Source: Dipteris shenzhenensis (taxonomy: Eukaryota > Polypodiophyta > Polypodiopsida > Gleicheniales). Taken from it: 64,000 nucleotides of DNA. The stretch is taken from NCBI GenBank assembly GCA_047967505.1, contig CM106541.1; one strand, given 5' to 3'. Under the pieces are notes generated by a model. That model worked only from the letters and a program-made list of their open reading frames with translations. It did not search any database and had not been told where the DNA came from. The number at the start of each line of letters is the position of its first letter. Positions within the stretch are counted from its first letter, which is position 1. A program made the position numbers and the translations under genes. This document shows, in pieces, positions 9,865-20,956 of this stretch.

Positions 9865-11910
9865 TGCTAGGGTCGGTACGCCAGACCTTCCCCAAAAGGC
9901 CTACTATCCAAACCCTCTGCCATGGGAGTAGGGGGTCGATGATAGCATCCTCTCTCCTGAGTCGTCCATCCCCCATAACCGCGAAGAAAGAAATAGAGGA
10001 GTCGACCATACGTCCTGCGACCACCAGTGGGATGCCACGGGGGGTGAACTGTCCCAGCCAACGGTCGTCACCAGGCATGAGGATCTGAGGCTCCGGTGGA
10101 AAAAACCAATCAGCTGGGATCGCGCCGTCGATCTCCGTGCGTCTCGCCTGGGCTCCACGAACACCTCCAGCGACGTCTGCGAGATCAGCCGTCTCCAAAT
10201 ATCTGTACGTGTCCCTCCAAACTCGAAGGGACCGCCGGGCTGGCCCCCTCATCCAACCATCCCACCTAATGTGTGATCTCTCCCCCAACTGAAGGCCCTC
10301 GGCATCTCTGACCTGATCGTTCCAGATAAGCGGCTGGCGATCAATCTCCTCCTGACAGCGGGGAGGGGACTGAATGAGACTAAGGCGGAGCCGCCTCCAA
10401 ACCATGAGGAGGCTACGAACGAGTGGGGAACGGGGCTGAGTAAGTGGGGCGGAAGTGAAGATCCACCTGAGGGACGGGAGCCACTCTCCACCTCGTCGCG
10501 AGACACAAGAACCGACCCCCTGCTGAAGTAGCATCTTCCACGTCTGTCCCCCCGGGGTCAAACCGCGGATGACTAACTTGCCTAGCAAGGCCTGACTCTG
10601 CAGCTCTAGATCGATGACTCCCAGGCCTCCCTCAGCCTGCGGAAGAATAACTGTTTGCCAAGCAACCCTGGCTCTGGTATCTCTGAGGTTATCCTCCCCG
10701 GACCAAAGGAAGTTCCAAACCAGCCTCCTAAGCTGTGCCACACTGGATCTCGAGAAACACCAACAGGAAGCCACATACCAAGCCGTGGCAAGGAGGACTT
10801 GGTTGACTACCAAGGCACGACCTGCAAGGGAAAGCTTAGCAGTGCTCCAAAAAGCTAGCTTCCGTTGGATGGAATCTAGCACCGGGAGAAACTGCTAAGC
10901 TGGCGTGATGTCCAGGCCGACCTGAAAACCCAAGTATCTAGCTGTCTGTCCCCGTGGGATCCACCTGAAACCCAAAAACCTCCCCCACTGAGAACGTGCC
11001 CCGGAGTCTGTGAGGAAACCAACTGATTTGTTCCAGTTGATTTTCGCACCAGCAGCCGAACAGAAGACCTCCAGGGCCAACCTCACCCTCTCCAGCATCA
11101 ACTCATCGTCCTAGACATATAGGGCTGTGTCATCCGCGTACTCCAAGTCCAAGAGCTCCGTGTCCTCCCGGAGGGGGAGGCGGACACCCCTGATCCCTAT
11201 AGACCTCGCTCGGAGATAGTAAGTCATAGCCTCGGCGAAGAAGAGAAACAGGTAATGGGCAAGGGGACAGCCCTGACGCACTGATCTCTCCAAGCTAAAA
11301 CGCTCTCCCATCCTGCCTCCAATGATGACTCTGCTAGAGGCTGTCCTGTACAAAGCTGAAATGCCCTGAATCCAACCTGCTGGGAAACCTAGCCGCTCCA
11401 GAGTCCCCTCCAGAAAGGACCAGTCCACCCGATCGTAGGTCTTCTCAAAGTCGAGAAGTAGGATGGCAAGGTGTGATCCGCTGTGCTGAGCCCACTCTGC
11501 CGCCTCTGAAAAGGTGAAGACATTGTCCAGGATACTGCGATCCTGAACAAAGCCTGTCTGAGTGTCGTGAATGATGTCTGGAAGTAGAGGCCGAACTCTG
11601 GCGCTGATCATCTTGGCTAGGATTTTGTAGGCAATGGTAAGGAGAGTGATCGGGCGCCACTGACGGATCTCCTGTCTATCTCCTCCCTTCGGGATGAGGC
11701 AAATCAATCCCGAGGAGAGGCTCTCTGGCATATAACCACTGCTGAAAATCCTCTGAAAAGCTGCTAAGAGGGGATGATGGATCTGGTCCCAGAAGGAGGT
11801 GAAGAATGCCCGGGATAGCCCATCCTCACCTGGGCATTTCTATCCATCGATGGCCATCAAGGCCTCCAGCATCTCATCCGTGGTAAACGGTGCCAACAGC
11901 GTCGCCTGCA
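9758..11910 (-). pseudogene. LINE ORF2, reverse transcriptase domain
   Basis: The segment 11731-11111 holds the L1 fingers and palm: LICLIPKGGDRQEIRQWRPI, then LLLDFEKTYDRVDW, then the catalytic LEYADDTALYV. A TAG stop follows at about 11111-11115. The thumb and connection run through 11101-9758 (KINWNKSVGFL, KLSLAGRALVVNQV, IDLELQSQALLGKL) with another stop near 10895. Read together these are one polymerase domain interrupted by at least two stops and a frame change. It would copy LINE RNA by target-primed reverse transcription. Confidence 0.9.
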
Positions 11911-11912
11911 TG

Positions 11913-13298
11913 CTAGGCTGGACCAAGGAAGGAGTGTGTCTCCACACCTCCTCGCGGGCACGACGAGTGCGAGGAGCAAGTGGCTCCTACTGAAAAAGGG
12001 TCCTGTAGAAGTCGGTGGTCAAATCCCAAGACCTCTCCCGGATCCGTGACAATGTGTCTCGACGCTGTCCTGAGACTCCGAAGCTGATCACCTGCAGCTC
12101 TCTGGCCATGTGTCCTGAAGAACTCCCTGCACATCCGGTCACCCTTCCGAGCCCAGAAGGAGAGAGAGGCATGATAGGAAAACTCTGAGCGACGCTGGAG
12201 TGTCTCCTCAATAAGGGCTCTGGCTCGAAGAGCCTGGATCCGAAGCTCCTCCGAGCCCGCCGGGGATGCCTGCTGGAGCCGCTGAATGGAGGCGAGGTCT
12301 CTCCGAAGGGCTCTCTCTCTACCCCACCACTCCTGTCGAACCTGTAGGGCTGCGAGCTGGCAGATCTGGCTGGACTCCTGCAACGCCTGCGCCACCGAAT
12401 CAACCAAGTCCTTGCACTCGCCCCAGTCTCTGTCCCAAAGATCGCAAATACTGCTGCCCACGTCCTCCCTCGAGAAAATGGAATCGGGAATCTGGCATGA
12501 GCGAGGGGGAAGGGTCTGAGCTGCCGAATCTAATGATAAGAGCATCGGCGCATGGTCGGAGAGTGTCGTCCCTGGAACTATACCGGCCTGACCGCCTCTG
12601 CTTATGGCCCAATCACTAACATAGAATCTATCCAGCCTCTCCAGGAGTCTGCCTCCTTCCCTGCGGAAACCCCACGAGAAGTCCAAGCTCCCGTGCCAAC
12701 GCCGGAAGGATGGGTCTCGCCAACAGTCCCTTCCTCCTGTCGCAAAGATAAAAGACTCCCAAGCGGACTGCTCTGCCTGAGCCATACCTGTAAACTCCGG
12801 TCCTCTGCCCTGTTGGTCCTCCAAGGTCTCCAAATTGTTGAAGTCACCTCCAACAATCCAGGAATCCATGTCTAGGAGAATCCCTGTAAGTGTCCTCCAG
12901 AAGGTGGCTCTACAACAGAGATCTGTGGGGGCATAAATGTTGAGGATTCCAACTCTGGAGCCCTCTAATTCTAGGCCTACCCAAAGGGCATGACCTGGAA
13001 TCAACGTGCCATGATCGAAAACTCCCTGGGCTAGCTGCTCTCCCACGGAAGTACAGACACCACCACTCCTCCCCAGAGCGCCGATCGAGGGCTCCCAATA
13101 AGTGTGAGAGCAACCAGTGCGGATCTTCCCACATCTACGGGAGTGAGCCGCCGAAAGCTTGTGTTCCTGTAGCAGAAGTACATCCACACGTCCTATCACT
13201 GCTGGCTGAAGTTCCTGTCTCAAAATGAGCTTCCTGGGACCACGGGTGCCAGAAGAGTGAAACCCGTTCACATTCCAGGATACGAGGTGTAGGCTCAT
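11913..13298 (-). pseudogene. LINE ORF2, apurinic-type endonuclease domain
   Basis: 461 open codons starting MSLHLVSWNVNGFHSSGTRG. The first ~230 residues are the L1 endonuclease/exonuclease/phosphatase fold: the N-terminal SWNVNG, the LLQEHK Glu, the IVGGDFN stretch and a C-terminal LSDHAPMLL with the catalytic Asp-His. A charged, helical linker follows. The start is the first Met before the conserved SWNVNG. The frame changes near 11990, and TAG codons near 11988 and 11836 separate it from the polymerase part. The domain nicks target DNA to begin insertion. Confidence 0.9.
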
Positions 13299-13328
13299 GG
13301 TGAGGACTGGGAGGCAGTGAACAACTGT

Positions 13329-14054
13329 CTACTCGCGGTGTCTGCTCGCGGTGTCTGCTCGCGGTCTGCTCGCGGTCGAGGTCGAAGAAGAAGCTGACAT
13401 TTCGGAGGAGAGGCGCTGGTGCTTATGGGAAGGTTTGGAGGGGGAGGCAGGGTCATCCTGCCCGTCCTTCAACACCTTCAGCAAAGGCGAGAGGCCTTTG
13501 GTACCATGAATGAAGGCTTTCTCGAGCCAGCTCGAGATCTCTGAGGTGGACATCCCGTAGAAGGCACGGAGTTTCTGAGGCGTCCAGGCTCTGACATCTT
13601 GGGGGAGGGGCCAAGACAGGGGGGGCCTGAGGATCACAATTAGTCTGAATCGTTTGGCGGCGCAACGCCACCGCAGGCGCACGTCACCCTCAAACCACTG
13701 AGTCTCGAGAAGCTGCCCACCGGACGGGCCTATCCAGGAACAAATCTGAGCATGCGTTTGCTCCTTGAGAGCCTCCCAAACCGAGTCGTCTGTCCAGGTC
13801 TCGGTGCCGTCACTGAGGAACGTGAAAGCAAAGCTAGGGCCATCCCTAGGGGCCAAGGCGGCTATCTTCCCATCCGCCCCTTTGCGGAGCAGGAAGATAC
13901 TGATGTCGAGGCAAGCAGGGAAGGTCCCGAGGTCGGCCACATCCAAGTAGTCCCAGGGGCCAGATCTGTAAAAGTCGCGGGGGAGCTCTCTCTCCTGAGG
14001 CTGAGGCCCATCAGAGTCTGCCACTGAGGGGCTAGCGGGTGGAGAAGCCTGCAC
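13329..14054 (-). pseudogene. LINE ORF1, C-terminal part (or second small ORF)
   Basis: A 241-codon frame between ORF1 and ORF2, offset from the main ORF1 frame. Contents: a Pro/Ser-rich start, a folded-looking centre (DYLDVADLGTFPACLDISIF, later SWPLPQDVRAWTPQKLRAFYG) and a Ser/Arg-rich tail. It probably belonged to ORF1 before a frameshift in the proline-coding, G-run-rich tract around 14060-14280. I know no catalytic role for it. Confidence 0.5.
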
Positions 14055-14272
14055 CGGTGGTGGTGGAGACTCCGGGTGTCCTATCAGCGGAGGGGGAGGG
14101 GGAGGGGGAGGAGGCTGGGGAATAGGCAGCTCAGACTCCTCAGGGGCGGCTGGCGGAGGAGAAGGAGGAGGGGGAGTGGGAACTGCCCTCGGCTGGGGAA
14201 CCGACGGAGTAGCTAGCTCTACGGGAGAACTGAAAGAGGCCGGGGGGGGGAGGGATGGGGCTGCAACTGGAA

Positions 14273-15364
14273 CTAGGGCTGAAAAGGAGGGGAAGAAGAC
14301 TGAGGAGGACGCGGGGGCTGAAGCTGCGGGTCTCGGGAGGCAAGGGGTGCGGGGGACAGGGGCTGGGGCTGGAGGGGGGTAGGCTGGGGAGAGGGAGAGA
14401 GGGGGACCTGAGGCTGTGGAGGGCGGGCTACCGTCGAGAAAGATGCTCTCCCAAGTCCCTGGGGCGGCTGCCTATCGGGTCTCTGGGGTGCAGCTACAGG
14501 CGGGGTAACCTCTGCCTCCTTGCCTTTATCAGAAATCTTCTTGTTCTTTCCCTTTTTTCTTCTAACCTCAGCCCAGCCGCCAGCTAGCTCTGGTTCGGGC
14601 TGCCTCTGCTCCTCCTGGCGTGGCTGTCCGGAGGGGGGAGGAGGGGGCGGAGCGGCGGGAGGCAGGGAGGGCCGAGAAGAGTTGGCGAAACGTGGGCAGG
14701 CAGTCGCCAGGTGTCCAAAGCCGTGACACCTCAGACACTGTCCTGGCTGTCCGGTGACTACCATGCTCTGGGTGATGCTGCCGGCACCTGTCACGATCTC
14801 GATCACTACCGGGAGAGTCGCAGGATCCGCCACAGCCACACGGACTCGGGGGGCTCCTGCCGTAGTCACCGCATCGGCGAAGGTATCATGCATAACCCAG
14901 CCGAAGTGGGAACCAAGGTCCCTAACAATCTCAGCAGCAAGACCAGGAAAAACCAGCGTCACTGGATGGCGAGGTATACAGAACCGGGCATCAAAATCTG
15001 CTGCACTGAATCCACGGTACCACGGGACTATCATGATAATCTTTCCGTCCACTGACATGGGGGAGCCAGCAATTAGGTTGCTCGCAGCTTTCGCACTGGA
15101 GAGTTTGAGCCAGAAGATGCCCCTTCCCATAAGGGCCACCTCCACAATATGGCCATCCTCTAACATGAGAGTGGACTGGAGCCAGTCCCTGATGGCTGAT
15201 CTGGAGGGGGAATGTCCAATGACTCTGCCGTAGACTGATGTAAGAGCAAAGTCGTTGGCCACCTCCTGAACCCGAGATGACTGCTGCTCAGTCAGGATGA
15301 CGCGGTAGGCATCTGGAGAGGGAGGGACCGTCTGGGCCTCCGGTTCCGAGCAGGGAGCCGCCAT
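14273..15364 (-). pseudogene. LINE ORF1, RNA-binding protein with CCHC knuckle
   Basis: An open frame starting at MAAPCSEPEAQTVPP (the frame is open further upstream to 15478). The first ~200 residues resemble the DUF4283 domain of plant L1 ORF1 proteins (VYGRVIGHSPSRSAIRDWL, later SVDGKIIMIVPWYRGF). One CCHC knuckle follows (CLRCHGFGHLATAC), then a Pro-rich, Lys-rich tail. ORF1 proteins coat LINE RNA in the particle that carries out insertion. The frame runs into a stop at 14273, in a run of short G tracts, and the likely remainder lies in another frame at 14054-13329. Confidence 0.85.
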
Positions 15365-15480
15365 ACCGCCAAGACAAACTGCGAGGCTTCCGATGAGGAA
15401 GAGGCTGTCACCCAAAAACGGGGGGGGGTAGAAGCGGGAGGGTGGATCCTGGGTTTGGCGGGAACGGAGGTGGCGCACGA

Positions 15481-16000
15481 AGTGGCAGACGGGGGGTGGG
15501 GGGGAATGGAGAGGCGGAGGGGGCGGGGTGGGGCGAGTGAACCGGGGGGGGGGCGGGGGTGAGGGCGGGAGGGGAAGGTGAAAAAAAAAAAAAAAAAAAA
15601 GGGCGAGGGGACGGGCTGGCGGCGGGGGTGAGCGGAGTGGAGTGAGGGGGTGGCGGGCTGGGGTGGGGCGGTAGCGGGGCGGGGGTAGCGCGGCGGGATG
15701 GGGCAGTAGCAGGCTAGGGCGGTAGGGCAGTAGTGGGGCGGAGGTAGCGGGCTAGGGCGGTAGGGTGTAGCGGGGCGGACATAGCGGGGCGGGGGGTAGC
15801 GGGCTGGGGCGGAGGGGGGTAGTGGGGCGGGGGTGAGCGGAGGGGGTAGCGGGGCGGGATAGCGGGGGTGAACGGAGGGGGTAGCGGGGCGAGATAGCGG
15901 GGCAGGGGTGAGCGGAGGGGGTAGCGGGGGCGGGGGTGAGCGGAAGGAGTAACGGGGCGGAGGGGGAGGTAGAGGTACGGCGGGGGAGGAAGGGAAGCTC
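15481..16000 (-). repeat. GC-rich minisatellite at the LINE 5' end
   Basis: Variants of gtagcggggcgg and gggtgagcggagg repeat many times over about 400 bases (15600-16000), preceded by a run of about 21 A at 15581-15600. On the LINE strand it is C-rich with a long poly(T). It may be the 5' untranslated region of the LINE or an unrelated minisatellite against which the LINE ends. Confidence 0.6.
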
Positions 16001-16232
16001 ACAGGAGCTTGAAGTAGGCTCAATGCTTGAGCTACTTCAATCTCCTCTATTATATTGTCAAGACTCTCTTCCATGTACATGTTCGAGTCTAGTCTAGGGA
16101 CAAGCAAATCAGTAGTTCTACTAGAGGGGGTGCTAGACAATGAGGCTTCTTCCTCTAAATTTCCTTCTTGGAGAAGGAAGATGAATGTAATCTCCCATGA
16201 AAGGAATTTGGTGGCTGTATTTCTAGTGATCC
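16001..16232. other. Unassigned segment between LINE tract and copia C
   Basis: On the minus strand it is open and reads through into the repeat tract (LDSNMYMEESLDNIIEEIEV), an acidic helical stretch I do not recognise. It is likely part of an older sequence into which copia C inserted. Confidence 0.3.
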
Positions 16233-16576
16233 CTGTGAAGAGAGTGGGAGAGAAGTAAGGAGTCTCACTTGCAGCTTTCTCACATACACAATGGGGGAAT
16301 ACACACAAAGGTGGAGGCTAAAAATGATTTTCCTCTTCTTAGTTGCGAAAGCCAAAAGAACTCTCTCTAAGTCCAAAAGGAATAGGTGAACCCTATATGT
16401 GCAAACTCAACTAACCTAGGTGGCATACTAACTGAGCCACTAACTAGAGTACATAAAGATAACTGTCATCCACCTATTATTCATGGGCGGTGTACCAACC
16501 GCGTGTGCAGCTAACAAGTTGGTGATAAATGCACAACGGTCACCCTGGCATATCATGAGTGGAGCTCGATATCTCA
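16233..16576 (-). repeat. 3' LTR of copia copy C
   Basis: A 344-bp LTR of the same family as A, G and H. On the plus strand it starts TGTGAAGAGAGTGGGAG and ends GATATCTCA. A polypurine tract (minus strand GAGGGGGAGTGT) adjoins it on the coding side at 16577-16590, which identifies it as the 3' LTR of a minus-strand element. Confidence 0.85.
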
Positions 16577-17343
16577 ACACTCCCCCTCGAGCTCAATCCC
16601 AATTCAGGCACACCAAGCAGGTCTTTGAACTTGCATAGCTTCTCTCTGCCCAATGCCTTCGTGAATATGTCAGCTACCTGATCCTCTATGCTGACATAAA
16701 CAAGATCAATAAAACCTACTAGAACCATCTTCCGCACATAGTGATAATGCACCTCAATGTGCTTTGTTCTAGCATGATAGACTGGGTTATTTGCCAAGTG
16801 TATACTGCTCATGTTGTCACAATAAATGACAACTGGCCCATCTGATGCATATCATAAAGTAGCTTATGCAACCAAGCTACCTCACATGCAGCCATTGCTG
16901 CACCCCTGTACTCAACCTTTGTCTTAACAAGGCAATTGCTGCTCCAAGTGACTGTAGCACTCCAAAAGAGAACACATATCCACTGGTACATCGCCTATCA
17001 AAAATACTACTAGCCCAATCATCATCAGTGTAGATTCTGTGCAACTATATCTGAACCCCAGTCTCATAAAATAGTCCATACTGCAATGTGGACTTCACAT
17101 ACCTCAATATGCATCTAGCCGCATCCAAATGCGGCTTCCTTGGAGCCTGCATAAACTGACTTACCAACCCAACAACATAACGCAAATCTTTCTTGGTAAT
17201 AGTCATATAAATCAAACTTTCTACTGTGTCTGTACATAGTAGGGTCTTCCAGAAACTCAGCTCGTCTGTGCTCAACTTTACATTCTGCTCCAAAGGAACT
17301 GAAATTGCCTTCTAGCCTATCATCCCATTTTTGGACAGCATGT
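16577..17343 (-). pseudogene. Ty1/copia copy C, RNase H remnant
   Basis: The 3' end of pol. It includes VVGLVSQFMQAPRKPHLDAA (17045-17293), the RNase H region near 16900-16990 and the C-terminal IHLANNPVYHARTKHIEVHY segment (16540-16812). Frames are broken. It stops at about 17343 at an unrelated sequence, so most of the element is missing. Confidence 0.85.
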
Positions 17344-17459
17344 GTCGTGTTCCGGTGAGAGACATAGGTTTAAGTGTGGTAAGCAAACATAGTACATGCA
17401 TGTGTAAAAAGAGCGTGTATCATCATGGTTGAGGTAATGAAGGCTTTCGTCTTCATTGG

Positions 17460-17720
17460 GGGTTGCAGGGTTTAGGTGGAGTTTAAGGGTTAGAAGGAGG
17501 TTCCAGGGTTTAGAAGGAGGTTCCAAGGTTTAGAAGAGGTTTCAAGGTTAGAAGGAGGTTCCAAGGTTTAGAAGAGGTTTCAGGGTTAGAATGAGGTTCC
17601 AAGGTTTAGAAGGTTTAGAAGGAGGTTCTAGGGTTTAGAGAGTTCTAGGGTTTAGAGAGAGGTTCCAGAGTTTAGGAGTTCCAGAGTTTAGAAGAGGTTC
17701 CAAGGTTTAGAGTAGAGTAC
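17460..17720 (+). repeat. Minisatellite of gaggttccaaggtttagaa units
   Basis: About 14 imperfect copies of a 17 to 20 base unit, gaggttcca(a/g)ggtttaga. Several copies contain aGGGTTTAg, the plant telomere heptamer by sequence, but the unit length is not 7. Confidence 0.75.
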
Positions 17721-18426
17721 ATGGTGGAGAACTCATTTCCCTTGTAGATCATGGAGATTAAGGGTTGAGGAACTAAGGGTTTAGGGGGAGCATAGGAGTG
17801 GGAGAGGAAGAAGGTGTAAGAGCATCTGGTTTGTTACTCCGTTGTTTCTTTGCTTGGTTACCCGCGATGAGGGCATTTCGGACGAGAGCATGTTTGCCCT
17901 CCAAGTGTACCAACGAACAAGTGAGTAGGTCCGCTCTACAGACAAGCAACAGTCGTGTCCTTAGTTTCATTCTGCATGTAATCAACAGTCGTGTGCCTTG
18001 AACGTATCGATTGTGGTATGTGCTCCCTCCCCTTACATCTCAATGCACGTGCAGTTATGATGCTGTCTCAAATGCATATACATTTGCATTACGACTGCAT
18101 GATTTGTGAAGTGGGTTGGCTTGCAATGCTAGGTCCTCAAATGGATTTAGCCACACAATCTTGATTCAGAGACACTAGTTGGTGCACTAAGGGTTCACGT
18201 GTAAAGTTGTGAGAGTGTCATAGGATACATTCCTCCTCCCATCATATACATGCTTCTCTTTCCCATCTCCCTTTCCCCTTGTGCCATAGTCTCCCTCTTC
18301 ATTCCCTCCCCTTCTAATCCCTTTTCCCCACCCATGATAACGTTTTGCCCTCACGTTCTCCTTTCCTCTATGGCCCTTGAGCGTTGCCATGCTTAGTGTC
18401 TAGCCTCTTGTCTTGATTTCTTTTCT
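17721..18426. other. Unassigned intergenic sequence
   Basis: Nothing recognisable. Only short ORFs of arbitrary frame were seen. Confidence 0.5.
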
Positions 18427-18430
18427 AGGT

Positions 18431-18469
18431 AACAACACACACATGCACACACACACAGACACACACACA

Positions 18470-18522
<53 letters not shown>

Positions 18523-18562
18523 GCACGCACGCACACACACACATGCATGCACACACACACTT
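18431..18562. repeat. (CA)n microsatellite
   Basis: Nearly pure CA repeat with cacg and catg interruptions, over about 130 bases. Confidence 0.95.
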
Positions 18563-20517
18563 CCCCCAGGGGATGCTTGTGATCTTGGAGTTATCACCAT
18601 TTGGGTAATCCATACAAACATTACTAGCTTTGACCTTGTGTCATTGAGAAGACTACATTAGTCATTTTGGAGGAATGGGACTCTAGTAAATGTTCTCCCT
18701 TTGTTCAGAAAGGTGAGAGACCTTACATGAGGAGATTATTTATTATGCCTCCTAGTTCACTAATGGATGTTGGAATTCCCGATCTTTTAAATTCACGAGG
18801 TATACATGATTTTTTGGAGGAAATCCTATGTGTGAGGATCAGTTAATTAATAGCGTAGAAGGACATATAGTACTTGGGAAAAAGAGTGATAGGAAACTTC
18901 ATCATCTATGTCATATAGTGGCCCATAACATGGAGGGGAGCAGAATGTGCAATATGTAGAGTAATTGGATGCCAACCATCAGAATCCGAGCAAATCGGAG
19001 GAGATGCGGGGATTGGCATGAAGATATGTATGTCCAAGAAGTACTTGCATTGAAATTAAATGACTAAGTTTAGAGAGAATAATACCACACTAATGGCATT
19101 TTGGATGGAACATGTACATAGGGATGTACATGCACTATATTCTGAAACGTGACAAAATGCAAAGTGCCATTGTTGGGACCACTATATTGGTAATAGTGAG
19201 CAGGTGTAGTAAAGAAGGAACTAAGAGAAGCAAGGACATCTACTCTGCTTCACCTCGAGAGTGATTCTCCCTCCTCCCAACATGTTATTTGGAAGTGTAG
19301 AGGGAGAAGGATGGAGGTTCGGAGATGGTTTGGGAAAGGAGGTGTTAGTTCGGAAAGAGAAGACAAGGCGTGGCAACACGTGGTGGTTCGCGAGCATTGG
19401 CACAAGGACACATGGCGACCACTAGCGATGAGACCAAGGCATTCTTGAGCTTGCTGGTTGCGCCAATGACTAGTCTAAGGGCCATCAATGCACGCATGAA
19501 TAGCTCTGGCTATCTAAACATATGATTGGACTCCCCAGCCACGCAAACTCTAAGCAAGTGCCAAAAAAATGGATACTTAAAATACCTGGCAGAAGAGGAG
19601 TTTCGAAAGGTGGTAGTATTAAAATGTGGGTCTGCTCCATGTTTATTGAATGCGGAAGTAATCTAGAGCTACCTCATCCTCGTCATGTGGCTGCTAATGA
19701 GTGGGAAGTAGGTCTCGCCATGCAACTGGTAGTAGAAAAATAAGGAACAAGGCTATGAAGGAGAAGAAGGTGAATCAGTGGATATTGTAGAAGAGACTAG
19801 CATCCATTTCACGAGAGAATGTTACAGATGAAAGAGCCACTTTCTTTTGCATGACCATGATCATCAGAAAGCTAGCTAGCAAAAATCCTAGATATAGGAA
19901 CAATAAGAAGTTCTTGCCATTGTTCTTGTCCACCTAGAGAGGCATGTTTTGGGTAAAGATCATCAAGAGGAGGGAGACAAGGGATGGCAACAATCCAACG
20001 AGCAAGATAACTCAGTGGGTGTCTTGAATTTGAGGCATGCCTTCTCCATATAGGGCATGGTAGACCCATACTATTGTGTTAGCACAGGTCTAGGAATTTG
20101 CTCCCATGGACATATACAGATACATTTGCCATAGAGGATGGTGAGCTATCCTCTTTGTAATAGAGAGCCATATCACGAGATAATTGAACAAGTTCATGTT
20201 GGAATTCATGGTAAGAATAACCCAAGGTAGTGTGACCTCATACAATAGACCAGTTATGCTCCTTATGTTTGCTCCCAAATCTTTGAAGAAGCTGAGACTA
20301 TTGGAGGCTACCCTTTTTGTCATTTTTGGAGCAAAAAAGGGTGGAGAATATAGTGCAAAAAAAAGGGCGGTTACTAGAGGCAACTCTTTTTGTCATTGTA
20401 AAACAAAGGGAGACGCCCTTTCTTTGAGGAAAGCAGATGCTAGAGGCTATCAATTCTTTTGTGATTAGAAAAAAGAGAGGTCAAGATAAAGAGCTCTTTT
20501 TGGGGGGAAAGGGAGGC
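18563..20517. other. Unassigned intergenic sequence
   Basis: About 2 kb without a convincing gene, LTR or repeat. The longest ORFs are under 100 codons and show no recognised motif. Confidence 0.5.
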
Positions 20518-20790
20518 TCAATCAATATCATATTGGATCCTTGGCCAATGTCTTGATATTGGATCATTGGCGAGGCTATGACCCTTTAAGTCAATCAATA
20601 TCATGTTGGATCCTTGGCAAATGTCTTGAAATTGGATCCTTGGCCAATGTCTTGAAATTGGATCCTTGGCGACGCTGTTACCCATTTAGCCAATCAATAT
20701 CATGTTGGATTGTTCGCCAATGTCTTGATATGGCACCTTTAGCCAATCAATTTAATGTTGGATCCTTCGCCATTGTCTTGGCACTACCGC
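20518..20790 (+). repeat. Tandem repeat upstream of the citrate-binding-protein-like gene
   Basis: Repeats of (a/g)ttggatccttggccaatg and tcttga, within a larger unit of about 75 to 90 bases that begins caatcaatatcatgttgg; at least four larger units with small changes. It ends about 170 bp before the host gene, so it lies within its presumed promoter region. Confidence 0.8.
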
Positions 20791-20956
20791 CGCTTTTCGA
20801 GCTTTTTCTTGTAGTGCATGAAATAATATTGATCTTTGTGTGCCTGCGTGTAGTACGCCGTGTACTTAAAATCAAAGCCGTTTTGCTAGAACATACGGCA
20901 GGAGTAGTTCGATCTATCCATACTGAGCGTGTTAGAATACTCTAGCTCACTCTCTC

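Larger units (their letters stand above)
8901..16000 (-). mobile_element. L1-type non-LTR retrotransposon (LINE), near full length
   Basis: A GC-rich block on the minus strand with the plant L1 order: 5' GC-rich repeat tract (15481-16000), ORF1 with a CCHC knuckle (15364-13329, split), then ORF2 with an apurinic endonuclease, a reverse transcriptase with a YADD box and a C-terminal Cys-rich zf-RVT domain. No poly(A) tail is visible at its 3' (left) end, where it abuts an LTR-like sequence, and no target duplication was found. A few stops and frameshifts interrupt ORF2, so this copy is not autonomous as read, but decay is light compared with its copia neighbours. Confidence 0.9.

Noticed and set aside
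15481-16308. 338-codon Pro-rich minus-strand ORF
   Set aside because: Runs through the GC-rich minisatellite, poly(A) tract and part of an LTR; a composition artefact.
18413-18661. His/Thr-rich and Cys/Val-rich ORFs
   Set aside because: Translation of the CA microsatellite in both directions.
20541-20945. 134-codon ORF ending just before the host gene, considered as an upstream exon
   Set aside because: It is in a different frame from the host gene and is made mostly of the tandem repeat; no splice junction was needed or evident.
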